A DNA stretch of 64,000 bases from Macrosoma leucophasiata (Eukaryota > Arthropoda > Insecta > Lepidoptera > Hedylidae). Each line of letters opens with the position of its first letter. Position 1 is the first letter of the stretch. Location: the NCBI GenBank assembly GCA_036365455.1, contig JAWQUS010000007.1, forward strand, positions 16,880,001 to 16,944,000, read 5' to 3'. The notes beneath the pieces are model-generated. The model worked only from the letters and a program-made list of their open reading frames with translations. It had not been told where the DNA came from and searched no databases. The position numbers were made by a program, and so were the translations under genes. Positions 1 to 12,344 of this stretch are shown one piece after another.

Positions 1-279
1 ACTTTCTTTTCTTAATATTTCCCTTCATATTTTCCTTTGATGCTCGGCTGAATAACGCGATCAAGAGATAAAACGTACTGGGATCGTGAGTGGGCCCGTG
101 CGCTCGACAAAGATTTCCACCAAAGACATTATAAGAAATAGACGGACAGTACACCGGTTTACTATTTGCTTCAACAGCTTTATATTGTGAGATAAATTAT
201 GATTTTGATTTACTCGTAATTCTGTTCAGTTTTGTCACTAGAAATAATATTTGAAAAAACTTTCAGTTCAGAAAAGCAT

Positions 280-530
280 ACAAAAACAGTCAAGTGCAAG
301 TGGGACTCGCCCATGAAGGGTTCTGTAGTTGCAAATAATCTTTATCAAAAGTGTTATTTACAGTTTTTGAAAACATATTATATCTCAAAAACTGTTAAAA
401 TTATCTCTTCGAACTAAATACTTTCCAGTATCCCACAAGTATTAAACAAATATTTATTTGTTTAATTTTGTTTAAGAATTATAAAGCGGTTGGTTACATA
501 CGGACGGACAGACAAGCCGACGCTTGGATC
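280..530 (+). repeat. Dispersed lepidopteran repeat, family C, degraded
   Basis: The stretch opens with a decayed form of the 'aaaccggcCAAGTGCgaGTcGGACTCGc' motif followed by 'gaagggttctgtag' (about 285-332) and ends near 'acggacggacagaca' (about 500-515). Both signatures occur in this order in a very common lepidopteran repeat. Short open frames here (for example 232-417) are read through the repeat and are not genes. The class is unknown to me. Confidence 0.55.
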
Positions 531-977
531 AAGTAGTTGAAGGGCCAACCAACATTTTGTCCTTTTTAGATTCAATTGTATCGGATTTTTAATGGGCTAG
601 GCGGCCGACTTAGTCGCCTGAACAGACGGGGTCACCTAACCGCTCGTTAGTTGAAAACACTTAGCGGCCGGGCGTATTGTCAGTCTATTTCTTGTAATGT
701 TTTTGATATCAACGTGCGCCATCTCCGCGGCTGCTATTTCAATATGCTTACGTACCCATGTCTCGAATGTTGTCGTGGTCGCGTCTCGACGTCGCCGGTT
801 ACCTCGATGATGTATGTGGGTGGCGCTGGCGAATGATGACATGAGCCCGTAGGCTATTAAATTTTCACAAACGATTATAAAATTAATAGCTTTTTTATGT
901 CAGAAGTATAAAATTTCAATTTTATATGATAAACATTTGTTTTGTAAATATGAAATATTAGTTAAAGTGCTATCATG
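531..977. other. Unique sequence with a CpG-rich block
   Basis: Positions 600-845 are GC- and CpG-rich compared with the AT-rich surroundings and contain no recognised repeat or protein motif. Open frames on both strands (636-842) look random. It could be a regulatory island. The rest is AT-rich and I see nothing in it. Confidence 0.3.
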
Positions 978-1202
978 AAATATTGCGCATCAAGCCTACG
1001 AAAGATACAATCGGCTAGTTTCGACTTCGTAGAGCGTTATCTCTGCTGCACACTGCCTACGTAAGGACTGATAATCCGGTATTGGTCAAAACTTGATCAA
1101 AATGGTCGACAAACGTCACTTAGTTAACGTGCAAAGGAGATAACGCTCTACAGACCCGAAATAATCCCGAAGTCTCCTTACCAAAGTCGATGTGCAATGT
1201 TT
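978..1202. repeat. MITE family E, complete copy with long terminal inverted repeats
   Basis: The left end reads ATTGCGCATCAAGCCTACG and the right end GTCGATGTGCAAT, so the ends are inverted. Inside, TAGAGCGTTATCTC (about 1031-1044) is mirrored by GAGATAACGCTCTA (about 1138-1151). The element is about 225 bp with no coding capacity. The same ends recur at 43210 and 62836, showing that this is a family. The TIR sequence does not let me assign a superfamily. Confidence 0.7.
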
Positions 1203-1978
1203 CCAAGATATTATTATATCCAAGATAGTAAGGGCCAGTATTTTTCGGCACAAACTAAACCTGAATGGTTACCTAACTATTAGAACTTAAACCATACAAA
1301 ACGTGACTAAATAACGCATTTCCTGTCCACGATTGTAAGGCAAATACGTGGTTTTAAAATTAAAGTTTCTTACCTACAATCAAAACAAACATTGGCATTG
1401 TGTATCACAGCAGGTAAAAGATAGCGATGGAACCAAAACACAAAACGATACGGTTTCACTTACCAAAATTTACATTTTGTCGGCACAGTGTTAAGACACA
1501 TTTTTAATTAATTCTTGGCGAGAGTATCTCCTATATAATTTGCGATTTGTAGATTAAACTCCTTACAAGGTCTCACGGGTAAAAACTTAGTAAGTCTTAA
1601 AGTACTGTCTGGCACTTTCGGGAACTACTTTCTTTAAACCACTATTCAAAATGATAAACGATTAGCCTCAAAGAAAGTTTAGTATTTTAATTTTTCTAGA
1701 ATAAAAATTGTTCACTTTCTTGAAATGTGTCTTAGATAAAATACGTTGATCGTGTGAATTTCGGTTGCATTATTCGAGTCTACCGGCGGGGACGTGGGTT
1801 GGGATGGCGATGTAAGATCGATTATTCTGAAAATCGCCTAATTACCAGAATAGCTAGATTCGGTTTTTTTGTGTCAATAACAACCATACAATTGTTAAAT
1901 GTAAGTAAGTATTATCCAAATACAGTGACAAAAATGTCATGGTGTTCATGTGACTGAAATAAAAACCAGATGTATAAA
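1203..1978. other. AT-rich unique sequence
   Basis: No gene, RNA or recognised repeat is seen. Short open frames such as 1754-1957 have no recognisable domain. Confidence 0.5.
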
Positions 1979-2186
1979 TCTATACTTTAATATTATAAAG
2001 CTGAAGAGTTTGTTTGTTCGTTTGAACGCGCTAATCTCATGAATTACTGGTCCGATTTGAAAAATTATTTCAATGTTAGATAGCTCATTTATCGAGGAAG
2101 GCTTTAGGCTATATAACATCACGCTAAGATAAATAGGAGAGGGTAGGTAGTATTGCAACGCGCGAAGTCGGAGCGGGCCGCTAGTA
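1979..2186 (+). repeat. Dispersed repeat family D
   Basis: It begins with AAGCTGAAGAGTTTGTTTG and continues through 'ctggtccgatttgaaaaatt', 'tttatcgaggaaggct' and 'aggctatataacatcacgct', ending in a GC-rich 'gcgcgaagtcggagcgggccgctagt'-like tail. This order is familiar from many lepidopteran genomes. A second, inverted copy lies at 16399-16570 and a fragment at 47721-47820. Confidence 0.65.
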
Positions 2187-3588
2187 GTAATATAAACTCA
2201 GGAAGCAATATGTGTATGAATTTTGCGAAATCGATTTTCCCTACGACAATTTTTTGATGAATCGATTCAAAAATCGATATTTTTCGTAATGAGTCGCCAT
2301 CCTTAGAGGTGTTTTTAATGAGCTACGATCAAATGGGACTGCAGGGGGGGATGATGGCGTTAATTCGCTTAAGGTCAGGCTCGTCTCGTCCGAAACGTAG
2401 AACAATAGGTGAGGCGGCATTGTTCGGGCTTTGTGCATCGGTGGTATCGCACACATCCCGCACGGCGGCACCACCACCGTCGCAACCACCCGCCGAAGCC
2501 TTATCTCTGAAGTCTGATCTAGGATAGTTCAGAATAGGTACATATGCCATTATTGAACGATCAAGATCTTCCATTTAGGCACCTATGAAAGTCTTTGCGT
2601 CTTCATGCTATTAGGTATGTCATTTAAACATAATACGTACCTACTTACAATACCTAATGTATCAGTGGAAGTCATCAAAAGTCAAAAGCTTACCCATGCA
2701 CTATAAATTATTGCTAAAAGTAACATAACGCCTGATATAACTCAGAAAGACATATTAATCGGGAGTGAGACATAACTACGACTTTTTTCAATCAAGAAAT
2801 ACATATTCATGGGATCGTGTGTCGAATGGCTATGGGTAATATACTCGTAGGTATATGAATATCAAAGGTTCTTTATAGATTAATATTCAAACTTTTTAAA
2901 CCATAGTAATCTGTTTATGTAGGACTTACTCTAAACTAGTAGTAAATTAAACTAAACCATTCAGGAAGGGCGCATGGCTCCGCGGCTGGTGTGGATCGTA
3001 AGCGATCTACTCGGTTAGGCGATTTATGAGATATTTATTAGCATTTTATGTTTAGAAAATACTAATCAACTCAATCATCGGAAAATACAACTGTTACTAT
3101 GCCAATTTATTTCCTCATTTGTAATACCTGACTCGCTAAGGAAAATTATTTTGTTAATTAACAAGGTATTCGGATTTTAATAGTTAACTAACTTGCTAAG
3201 ACGAATGGGTGAGTAAGGGAAATGTTTTCTTATGAAAGATTATTAGATTTACCTATTACATACAAGACACAGTTATGACACATATCTATGTGTACTACGT
3301 ATGTGGACCTGTTCGCATTCTTAAATTTGGTTGGATTAAACAAATAGCTTCAATTCAACGAAGTCACCTTGACAACACATCAGTAGATAACAACCACGTG
3401 AAGTCAGGGCGGTTCGGTGCAGAACTATCGTGAACTATGATAGGTACTGTTTAACTTTCAGTCAGGGAACTCTCTGCTTATCCAAAATCAATCAAATACA
3501 GCTTTTACAGCCACCGCATAAGGTCTAGCGGTGAGTTCCCTATACCATTTTTTTATGTCATGAACTGACAATTAAGCTTTTTAGTTTA
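2187..3588. other. Unique sequence with a GC-rich block
   Basis: Positions 2335-2530 form a GC-rich block containing a G7 tract and a C/A-rich 'caccaccaccgtcg' run. Overlapping open frames exist on both strands there but none has a recognisable domain. The rest is AT-rich, and nothing else is seen. Confidence 0.35.
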
Positions 3589-3712
3589 GGGGTCGTTCAA
3601 GTATTACGTAAGCAGATTTATTACAATTCTTTACCCCCCCATCCCCCTTGTCAGCAAAAGTAAGCAAAGCTCTTACCCCCTCCCCCCATGCTTACGTAAA
3701 CATTTTACGATT
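3589..3712. repeat. MITE-like element with inverted ATTACGTAAGCA ends and C-tracts
   Basis: After 'ggggtcgttcaa', the sequence ATTACGTAAGCA at 3603-3614 is mirrored by TGCTTACGTAAA at 3689-3700 (11 of 12 match as an inverted repeat). Between them lie two C-rich tracts with the pattern 'taccccc...tcccc'. This layout resembles a widespread animal repeat that starts GGGGTCGT. No coding capacity is seen. Confidence 0.45.
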
Positions 3713-3796
3713 AATGTATTGTTTTTGTTTAATATTATCATTATAATGTTATATTTATAATTTTAAAAATAAGAAAATAGATTAAGGATAAGTGTG

Positions 3797-3989
3797 CCTA
3801 AACTGCATATGCGTTGCCACTCCTGAGGCCTAAGGTATTATGTCTCTGTGCTGGAAATTACAGGGCCGTACATTACCACCTGACCGGAACACGATAGTGC
3901 TGAACACTACCATTTAGCGGCAAGTGCATTAGGTAATGCGGTGGTGTCTACGCCCGCGAGCTCCGTCACTGGAGCTCTACCAACAGTAA
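3797..3989 (-). repeat. Family A retroposon copy, 3'-truncated
   Basis: Read on the minus strand it starts with the family 5' end (GGTAGAGCTCCAGTGACGG) and runs through AGTGTTCAGCACTATCGTG and the 'acggccctgtaatttcc' core, then stops before the usual 3' end GAACTGCATGCTTGTTTG. One of about fifteen copies in this window. Family A is a non-coding, A-tailed, about 290-nt unit. Confidence 0.85.
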
Positions 3990-4372
3990 AGAGTTAAAGA
4001 TCTTATAGAACCTATTGCAGATTTCGGTCGCATAGTCACTTATTTTTAAATTTAAACATTCCGTGGTCTTTTGATACCAGGTAGTGATTCAAAAATAGAT
4101 TACGAAGTAACCAGAAAGACAGGAAAATGACACACTGTAACGCGTTGAATAAAAACATGTAAAAAATAACCAAAGCATGTTTATATCGAATGTAGCCGTA
4201 TTTGCGCGAGCACAAAACTTCCTAACTCCACATTAAGCAGCACGTCCGCAATCTTGGCGAAAGTTGTCACCGGTGCACGCCTAACGCAATTAATCGCCAT
4301 CTATCGAGGGCCGAGGACAGGGTGAGCAGATTAAGCAAAATTCTGATACTGTAGCAGAATTAGATCCTAAAG
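3990..4372. other. Unique sequence, no gene seen
   Basis: Positions 4190-4330 are moderately GC-rich. Nothing else can be recognised. Confidence 0.45.
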
Positions 4373-4696
4373 AATCATGGCAAGATTTGTACAGAAGAAA
4401 ATGAAAAAAGGTACACGGTAAAACCGCATGGAAATATTATCCAGTAAACCTAAACAACATTTCCTGATACTTAAAATATTTTTAACTCTCCGGAATAAAA
4501 ATATTGAAATTGAATTTTAGTATGGAGTGCTTCTGCTGTTGTTAGGAAAGACGATTTTTATTCCGGTGATTTAAAAATAATTTACGTACCAGAAAATGTT
4601 CTTTAGGTTCCCCAGATAATATTTCTAATCCGTTTTACCTTGTACCTTTTTCTAACTTTTTTTGTGCAAATCAATGTATGAAACTTGCCATGATTT
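4373..4696. repeat. MITE family B: long hairpin element
   Basis: The outermost ends AATCATGGCAAG (4373-4384) and CTTGCCATGATT (4684-4695) are perfect inverted repeats. An inner pair, CCGGAATAAAAAT (4490-4502) and ATTTTTATTCCGG (4554-4566), is also perfect, and further imperfect pairing lies between, so almost the whole 324-bp unit can fold on itself. There is no coding capacity. A diverged second copy lies at 12345-12660. Confidence 0.75.
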
Positions 4697-4739
4697 TTTA
4701 GGGCTTGTTGCAAAATAATATTACAGAATTTTGCACAAT

Positions 4740-4925
4740 TTTTTTTTTTCATTTTCAAATTAATTTCCTAAAAATGCTTGTGTCACTGATACATACAAGT
4801 ATGTGTACCAAATTTCATCTCAATCGACCCACTACTTTCGGAGCCAATGGCTGTGACAGACGGATAGACGAGTGATCTCGTAAGGGTTTCATTTCTCCTT
4901 TTGACGAACGGAACCTTAAAAAGAA
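4740..4925 (+). repeat. Family C repeat, 3' portion
   Basis: The order 'taccaaatttcatctcaatcg', 'tactttcggag', 'gctgtgacagacgga', then 'acggaaccttaaaaag' matches the usual 3' half of the family C dispersed repeat. A related 3' piece lies at 38300-38462. Confidence 0.5.
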
Positions 4926-6023
4926 CCACTTTATCTCCTTGATGACTAAAACCAAGAAAAACTCCCCATTTTTATGCAAGTATTAAAGAAGGCATGTCTT
5001 TTTTCTTTTTTAAAGACAATTTTACCTACTTCACAAGGGGGCTTACCTTTTTTTCTCATCTAGGAATAAAAGTGATTACATTGCTTAGCCGAATTTAATG
5101 AGTCTTAGCAGGAAGTTCATCTGATCACTCTGGCCGAGAGCTGATCAAACAAACACTTCGCCCTAGCCCTATCCGCTGCCGCTCGGGCCGCTGCGCCCGC
5201 ATGCCGCGCCACGCGAAAACGTCTCCCGTGATTAAGCCTTCAATTACGCGATATGACGAGGGGGTCATATTTGATTAGTGTACGTGTTGTGTTGATTAAA
5301 CCGAGCTTATTGCCTTATTCACTTAACCACACACGTAACACATCCAACTCGCAACGAGCCGACGAACAAACCGGATTTCAGAATGTCTCTTGCCTTAAAC
5401 GTGATCAATTTCGTCAGATGACATTAAAACGGCCATGAATCACTGACCATGCGTGTCGCGAAGATTATGGCCACAACGAGTGTGGATTATGAGGATATTT
5501 CAACCGCCTACTTCCTTTAACGACCGACCACAGCTTAGGAGCGTAGGTTGGAGTTCGGAGGTTATTAAACGAGCGTTATTTGTTTATTATTACGAGTCCG
5601 AAAGTTCACTTGCTGGTTGTATGTGGCCGGAACTTTACGTAACAATAGTACAGTATGAGCTATAAAACATCCCGATACCCTCAACCAGGCTCCCGAGAGG
5701 GACATTAAAACGGGACATGCAGACGATGCCGCGGGGTATTTATAGGTAATTCAAGCCATACAATAGGCACGTACACAGTTTTTCGATTTTCCTTATTTAT
5801 TATTACAATGTTAAGAGAGGATGGTATCTACAACTGTGAGTAATTCGCTTCGATGTATTTCAAGAAATGTTATTCTTGTTTACTATGTCATGATTACATT
5901 GTTACTGTGAATCTTAATTTATGTACTGTTGTGTTAGCTATAAAAATGTTCAATTGTTTTTTACTCAAGATAAAAAGCTGTACAGATTTCTTAATAGTAC
6001 GTTATATTTGAGGTTTTTGTTGA
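4926..6023. other. Unique sequence with a GC-rich block
   Basis: Positions about 5110-5720 are GC/CpG-rich and repeat-free. Small open frames at 5253-5438 and 5453-5665 have no recognisable domains and no splice context I can support. The rest is AT-rich. Confidence 0.35.
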
Positions 6024-6285
6024 TTATGTCATGAAATGGCAAACAAGCATGCATTTTACACCTATAAACTATACAGCTACATGAAACTAGAGATTTCAAT
6101 GTAAATGCATTGCCACTCCTGAGGCCTCAGGTATTATGCGTCTGTGCCGGAAATTACAGGGCCGTACAATTCAACCCGACCGGAACACGATAGCGCTGAA
6201 CACTACTATTTAGCGACAAGTAGATTAGATAAAGCGGTGATGCCTACTCCCGCGAGTTCCGTCACTGGAGCTATAATATGACCAG
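6024..6285 (-). repeat. Family A retroposon copy, nearly full length, diverged
   Basis: On the minus strand the 5' end is degraded (matching 'ctccagtgacgg' then 'ggaactcgcgggagtaggcatcaccgc'). The middle is well kept, and the 3' end matches GCATGCTTGTTTGCC. The stretch at about 6058-6100 has been replaced or scrambled relative to other copies. Confidence 0.8.
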
Positions 6286-9200
6286 TGAAAATAGTTTTAT
6301 AGGTATCATAATCAATATGGGCAAGCTTCGGTCTTGGAAAGATTGAATTGATGAATAAACGAACGTAACGATCGACAATGCAATAAAAAACTCAAATTTC
6401 CCCGCAAATCTGACTGAAACAAGCGTGAAGTGAGTTCTAAATTGCAAAAATGTAGCCGAAAGAGCCACGGCAATTGTGTCATGCATTGGTCACGGCGCCC
6501 GAGGCTTCTTGTTCAACAAGAACCAGACAGTGACATCATCACGCTCGTCTGTGTTTTTTGTTTGCTATTACGTCGCTATTTCTTAACGTTACCGAATCTG
6601 ACACGAAATAATCGAACCATTTAAGCAAACTCGGTCTCTGCCACCACTTTTTTCCCGCAGTTGCTATGTTTCTATTCGCATGTTTACAAATTATTACACA
6701 GCTCAAAATTATATGCCGCCTCGAGGCTACAAACAAAACCGGAACCGTTGTTAAACCGGTCTCACGACCTTTACACAAAAAAAAAAAAACGACCAAATAG
6801 ACACAATAAAGGGCGATAGTGAAAGTGCTTAGAAGGAAATGAGCTGCGATACGTCTACGTAAATAAATTAAAACACAGTTACGTAGTACATGCCTATATA
6901 CGTGGGTAGTGAGGAATGCACAGGCGTATCGATCGACACTACGTTTCAAAAATACATTATGTAGTGAACCCGTCTTCCCACTCATTCACTTTCATCTTGG
7001 CATGATCTAATTTTAAAAATGGCTATCGTCCGATTCTATGCATATGGCATACGTGGAGTTAAAAACAAATCGATGACTGTTTTACATACAATGTCAATAA
7101 CACACAACTACGTACCTACATAGCCATGCGTCGTTTCGTTCTTTAAACATGTCGACTGGCGATTCGGTATAATATTAAATGTATTTATTTATGACTTAAT
7201 TAAGTAAAACGAATGAATCATTTAACCTTCTTAGTAATGTAATTTAATCTTCTGTAATCTCATAGAAAGATTCGTTTTAAAACAATCAGTATTATTATAC
7301 CTACATCTTTTTTTTTTAATTCTTCTAGGTAGGTATATAATTTTGTACACCGAGCGCTGTTCAGTACATTTTGCGGTAAAATATTAATACCGATGAAAAT
7401 TCCCTCTAGCTTGTAGATAGGAAATGCTACAAAGGGTATGCATTGCTTTATCGCCGCAAATAAACTGGGAATTCCGCGAGGCGAGTTGGGAAAAAAATCT
7501 CAACTCGACCCGGTCATTCCAAAACTTACTTAAGCAGTGCTCACCAATCGATAGCAAAGGCTTTATTTAGTCCTCTTCAGAGGTTTGCCATGCCGGTTCC
7601 GTCCACCAAGTGGGCCGTCGGTCGGTGAACATTCGGAGCGTTCAAAAGCCGGCAGTAATCTCGGGGCGCGCATTGTTCGCCGCGTCGGAGTTGTTTCACA
7701 GGTTGTGAACTTTGCGGACGACCGCGCCGCCTCCACGATTGACGGCTCTCGCATTCTACTTGTAATTGAGTATCATACAACCATGTAAAAGCATTCGTTT
7801 TCTTCAGGCTTTACAATAACAATATCGGTGATAATGCATTTCCACCCCTACACGGCTCCGTCTGACATGTGTGTTGCCGGGCCATAAAATTGCACATTTG
7901 AAACTGCACAGTCGACCTCCTCATACAAAACTAAGTGTGTGCCGGCCACACACTAAGCTTTACCTGTCATTGTAGATTGATTCCTTTGTCCGTTGTTTTC
8001 TCTGTCTATCATAAGCATTTTGATGTTTACCAAATCTTGACATTTCCATAGAAGTTTAGTTATTAATTATTATAGACACGCCAACTTGTAACAAGTCAGT
8101 GATTTTATCTTCTATTCTATTTTTCTAATGTGGCAACTAGCACACTTACCTTATTGTGCCAAAATGTAGTGATTGAAGACGCACAGTATTAATAATCGGC
8201 GTATTATGGAATGCCCAGCAAATTTTATCTACGCTACTTCTAATATTTAATTTTTACTGTACAGTAGTGCCATCTTTACGTTATCAGTAAAGAATGCTAC
8301 AGGATAAAATGGCTGAGTCACGTACAAACCACAAGATAAGTAAGTATTTGTAAAAGTTCTATCTACTTGTCAGTAGGTGTCACTAATAGTTATATTATAA
8401 GACGTTAACCATATTGTTATTTACCGATATACCGACAGGCGCCTTTACTCGTGTCTGTTTACTTATCTATGTCAACATTATGCGGTGTTACCCACGTGTT
8501 ACCCTTCATGATCAAATCATATTTTCATTTTATGTACATTTCCGTAAAATTACGAAATTATATCCTAACAGATTCGTGTGATCTTTTTACGAAAACCAAT
8601 TACCTATGTTACTTGTAATACTTACCTGATGATATTTGATTTTCAAGTAATGTAGGTAGGTACTTACTGCGGCTTACAGTAATCACGTTGGCATTAACTT
8701 TATTATTTCATACCGATAGCTTATCTAATTTCTTCTGTCGCTTAGCTGTTTTTGGTAGGTAAATAATAATATTGTATTGGTAAATAGCGTGAACGTCAAT
8801 CCTGACGTTCTCGATTCGACTGCTGTCTCTAGAAAATTGTTTTTGTTTGTCATTGATAAGAAATCATAACTATTTGTAATTGGGCTGTAGTATAAAAGTC
8901 TCTTCGAAGTTGGACTTGTGGCACAGAATATGTGTAATATTACTACGTATAGAATGGACACTTCGACGTCCCGCACGATTTCCCCGCATCACCCAACCTC
9001 CTCCCTTCTTATGGGCGACGGTTGGTATTTTCTACGTGCTACGCACACAGGTGCACCTGTAATTACACGTCACTGATTGATGTCTGTGTAATAGAGACCA
9101 AATTGAGCGTTTGTATGGAAAATTTGACGGAGTGTCCGCGGTGTGCTATTGGTTAGTGGGTATTTATTAGTAGGTACATCGAATTCGTTTCCAAAATCAA

Positions 9201-9359
9201 GTGTCATTGGAAACATTAGAAGTAGGTAGATAGGTAGTGTATTAAACACAATCAGTTTTTTACTAACGGATTAACCAATCCTCCTACTAACATTGGTAGT
9301 ATCCATATTTTATATCGTTTATAGTACAAACATCGAGGCATACTATTTCGATTGAAAAT
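6286..9359. other. About 3 kb of unique, mostly AT-rich sequence
   Basis: Positions 7440-7780 are more GC-rich and hold overlapping open frames on both strands without recognisable domains. A near-perfect palindrome lies at 7931-7957. The 148-codon minus-strand frame at 6539-6985 looks random. No gene is supported. Confidence 0.4.
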
Positions 9360-9540
9360 GAATGTTCCCGGTATGTTGATCCAACAAGGCCACTAGCGAG
9401 CGGCCGAGCTTGTCCGTAAGCCGACACGCGCGGAGGTAGGTGAGCAGACGCGGCCGAGACGGCGGCTAGCGGCCCCCCTCAACGGCCGCGGTTACGTGAT
9501 ATGCCAGTACGAGTGCGTTCGCATATTTATCATAATAATC
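9360..9540. other. CpG-rich island, candidate regulatory block
   Basis: This is one of the most GC/CpG-rich stretches in the left part of the window, with repeated 'cggccg' and 'gcggcc' words, set in AT-rich DNA. No repeat family or coding motif is seen. A regulatory role is inferred from composition only. Confidence 0.35.
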
Positions 9541-11723
9541 TTACCGTCTGCGAACCGCAACTAAAGATATGTATGTCTATGTCTTAGCTTTAGGCGATCT
9601 TATAAAACTAACCAAATGAGCATCGGACACATTAAGTGTTCCGTAGTATCGATCAATTTTATTTTCAAGTAACAGTATAGGTCTTTAGTAATTAAATCCC
9701 AATATTTATTATTATAACAGTTCTCGTGACATGGTTGAAGCATGTATGATCAAACGAAGGGCTCAACTAGATACCATTATTACATTTTGTAAACTAATCG
9801 CTAAGAATGAAGCTGCGAAATATAATAATACGAGTAGTAAGAAACACGTATTCCGAGAAAATGTCAAACGTCCACTATTACACAGTTCAAAGATACCGTC
9901 TTGTGACAGAAATACTTACAATATTACGCAAAAGAAACGGACAGACGCACGGGTGGCGGATATTTAGCAATAAATCGTTGGCAACCCTCTAGTCTTATTG
10001 GTTACAAATGCTTAAAAATGGACGACGAATGAGATGGCTTTAACGTTTTAATTCTGCCCTAATTGCTATCCCCCAAATAAGCAAGAGCCCATCACTAAAC
10101 AGCTATGTTCCATTGAACGTTCATTAACTTTGTGCAACGCTGTGGGCTCTCGTCGCATGCTATCGTTTGCATTAGTTTTAAAAATCACTTAATCTGACCT
10201 GGATTGAACGCCAGCCCGCTTCAAATAATTGCCGCATAAATTGTCGTTCTCCGTTCTAATTGTGCCAGTTGTGTTAAGCGTACACAGTGTTTTGATCGGA
10301 ACTCGAAAACACCTCAATCTACATATCCAGTCGACTAGGAATTCATGCTGTTTGTATTAACAATATTTACGTGCTCAATTAAAATGTCGATTCTTCATCA
10401 AGATGGCGATAATTAAAAGTAATTTGAGACTATAAGGGATTTTCTTTTGCGGTACGACCCCCATCCCAAAGCATTGCGCAGTTATAAATAACAGAATTTA
10501 ATAAGATGTCCAACTTTCACGTCGCGTGATAAGTGGGGTGTCACGTTTCGTTCGCTCTCCGATTTCGCCATTCGCCGTTCAAATTGCACTCCGATTGGCG
10601 TCGTGCACTTCTGCGTTTACCTCCGTCTTATATTATTAAGTACCTATCGTTTTATAATAAGTACTCTAACATAATCGTCGACGGCTCTACACCACAGAAA
10701 AATTAACGTGCGCGACTTCGCATAAGTTAGAATAAACGTCAGAATGAACACCGGACAGCGATTTATCTCTCTTGGCACCTTTGCCTGTATACGATAAATT
10801 TCAGTACTACAAAACGATTTCGTATGGAATGTTGGTACGTTTGCTGAATTCACGCTTTCTAAAAACGTCAGTCTCTAAATTTAATCTTTCCAGCGAGAGC
10901 AGAGCGCGGATGAAAAATACTGTCGTGCCGTGTCCATTAGGCAAAGTATATTTTTAGATAGTGCTCTCAACTTCATAAACTTTCATTCCACTTTCTGTTG
11001 ATACTTTCTCACTTGTACTTATCATCGCAAAGTATCTTGGAGGCATACAATGCGAGCGCCGTTTATCTCGACTCGCGCACCCGCTCTCCTCCCACGATAG
11101 CCGACTGTAGGTACGGCGCGCCGCAAAATACGTTCGGAAGTATGCGCCACTAATCAAGTTTGTATTACTTACTGTCTCGTCGGGAGATAGGCATCGAATA
11201 CTCCTACTATTGCCTCCTAGCATTGCCAGAGTCGTCAATAAAAAATGCCAGGAATCGTTCGCGATGAGGAGGGGCGGCAGCGTGCGGCGCATTCCTACAT
11301 GCCGCGCATTTCCATCCGATATTGCGCCGCCATTATGCCCTGCTCCTCAGCGCCCGTCCCGCACCCCTCTCTGTCGCCTTTTAATTAAACGCTGAGGCTC
11401 GAGAGACGTCTCCACTTTCAACGTGGAAAATCACAAAAATAACTTAAAGTTACCATACACAAAGTCCACTCCATCGATATGACACTCATTGAAGTTACCT
11501 AATTCCATTCGCATATAGATTGTTTTGCAGATTAATTTACATTTCACCCCCGAACCTTCGATTATGGAAGCCTAAGTCACGTGATAGACTGCAGCATTTC
11601 GGACTTTCATTTTGTCGCAATTCTGCCCGGCGCTCGCAATCGCTCCAGTAATGTCTCCCGCGGGGAACTGGTTGAAATTCAGCGAACGTAGGCTATCCCT
11701 GCATTTGCGTCTTTTTTTTTCAG
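9541..11723. other. Unique sequence; GC-rich from about 10440 to 11400
   Basis: The left part is AT-rich. From about 10500 onward there are CpG-rich stretches (10500-10700 and 11040-11400) with no recognised protein motif. The 112-codon minus-strand frame at 10954-11292 looks random. No repeat family is recognised. Confidence 0.35.
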
Positions 11724-11841
11724 ACAGTTTTCAAATAGTTTTTGTTGCCAAATCCATATTAACCCGGCCCCCGTTCGGAGTCGGGGTGGATATTTCTTTT
11801 TGATGTGTCGAGGTAGCTTACCGCCGTCACTATGGCAACGG
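11724..11841 (+). other. Exon-like interval between strong splice-site look-alikes (speculative)
   Basis: A T10 tract followed by CAG (11711-11723) precedes this 118-nt interval, and CGG|GTAAGTG follows at 11842. One of the three frames stays open across the interval (beginning at the second base), but the translation resembles no family I know. Splice-like sites of this quality occur by chance in AT-rich insect DNA, so this is only a candidate. Confidence 0.15.
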
Positions 11842-12344
11842 GTAAGTGTAACAATGCGTGTAATTTAACAGCATTAACCTCCTTTCTCAACACATCCGTA
11901 ATAAAATAAAGGCGGCTCGAACGGGGCACGTAATGGCGCCGGCGAGGATTCGGCTTCGGGTGTCGGATGTAATGAGCGCGACTTTATCTGTGTTCATTTG
12001 CATGCGAAGTGTATCAGCCTCGACCTTGGCACCTTGCATCATGATGTGCGCGTTGAATTTGGCTCCAGCGATTACGTCACGCGCCCGCCACGCCGCTGTT
12101 ACGCGATAGCCTAAACACATTAATTAGACGAAGCCATGCTTCCGACCAACCAGACGTTGCCCTGACATCCATCTATCTTTTATCAACGAGCCAATGAACT
12201 ATGTGTGTCAATGGCATCTATCGTATAATAAGTTTATTGTTATTCCGTTAGCGTTAAGAATTAGTTACACGACGGATAATTCTTGTGTTGTTAATGTTAC
12301 CCGTAAGATAAACAGTCGCGATTGAATATAGAGAGGATTATAAC
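11842..12344. other. Moderately GC-rich unique sequence
   Basis: Positions 11900-12120 are CpG-rich and open on the minus strand (77 codons), without a recognisable domain. Nothing else is seen. Confidence 0.35.

Noticed and set aside
6539..6985. 148-codon minus-strand open frame
   Set aside because: The translation looks random, with no conserved motif and no promoter or splice context.
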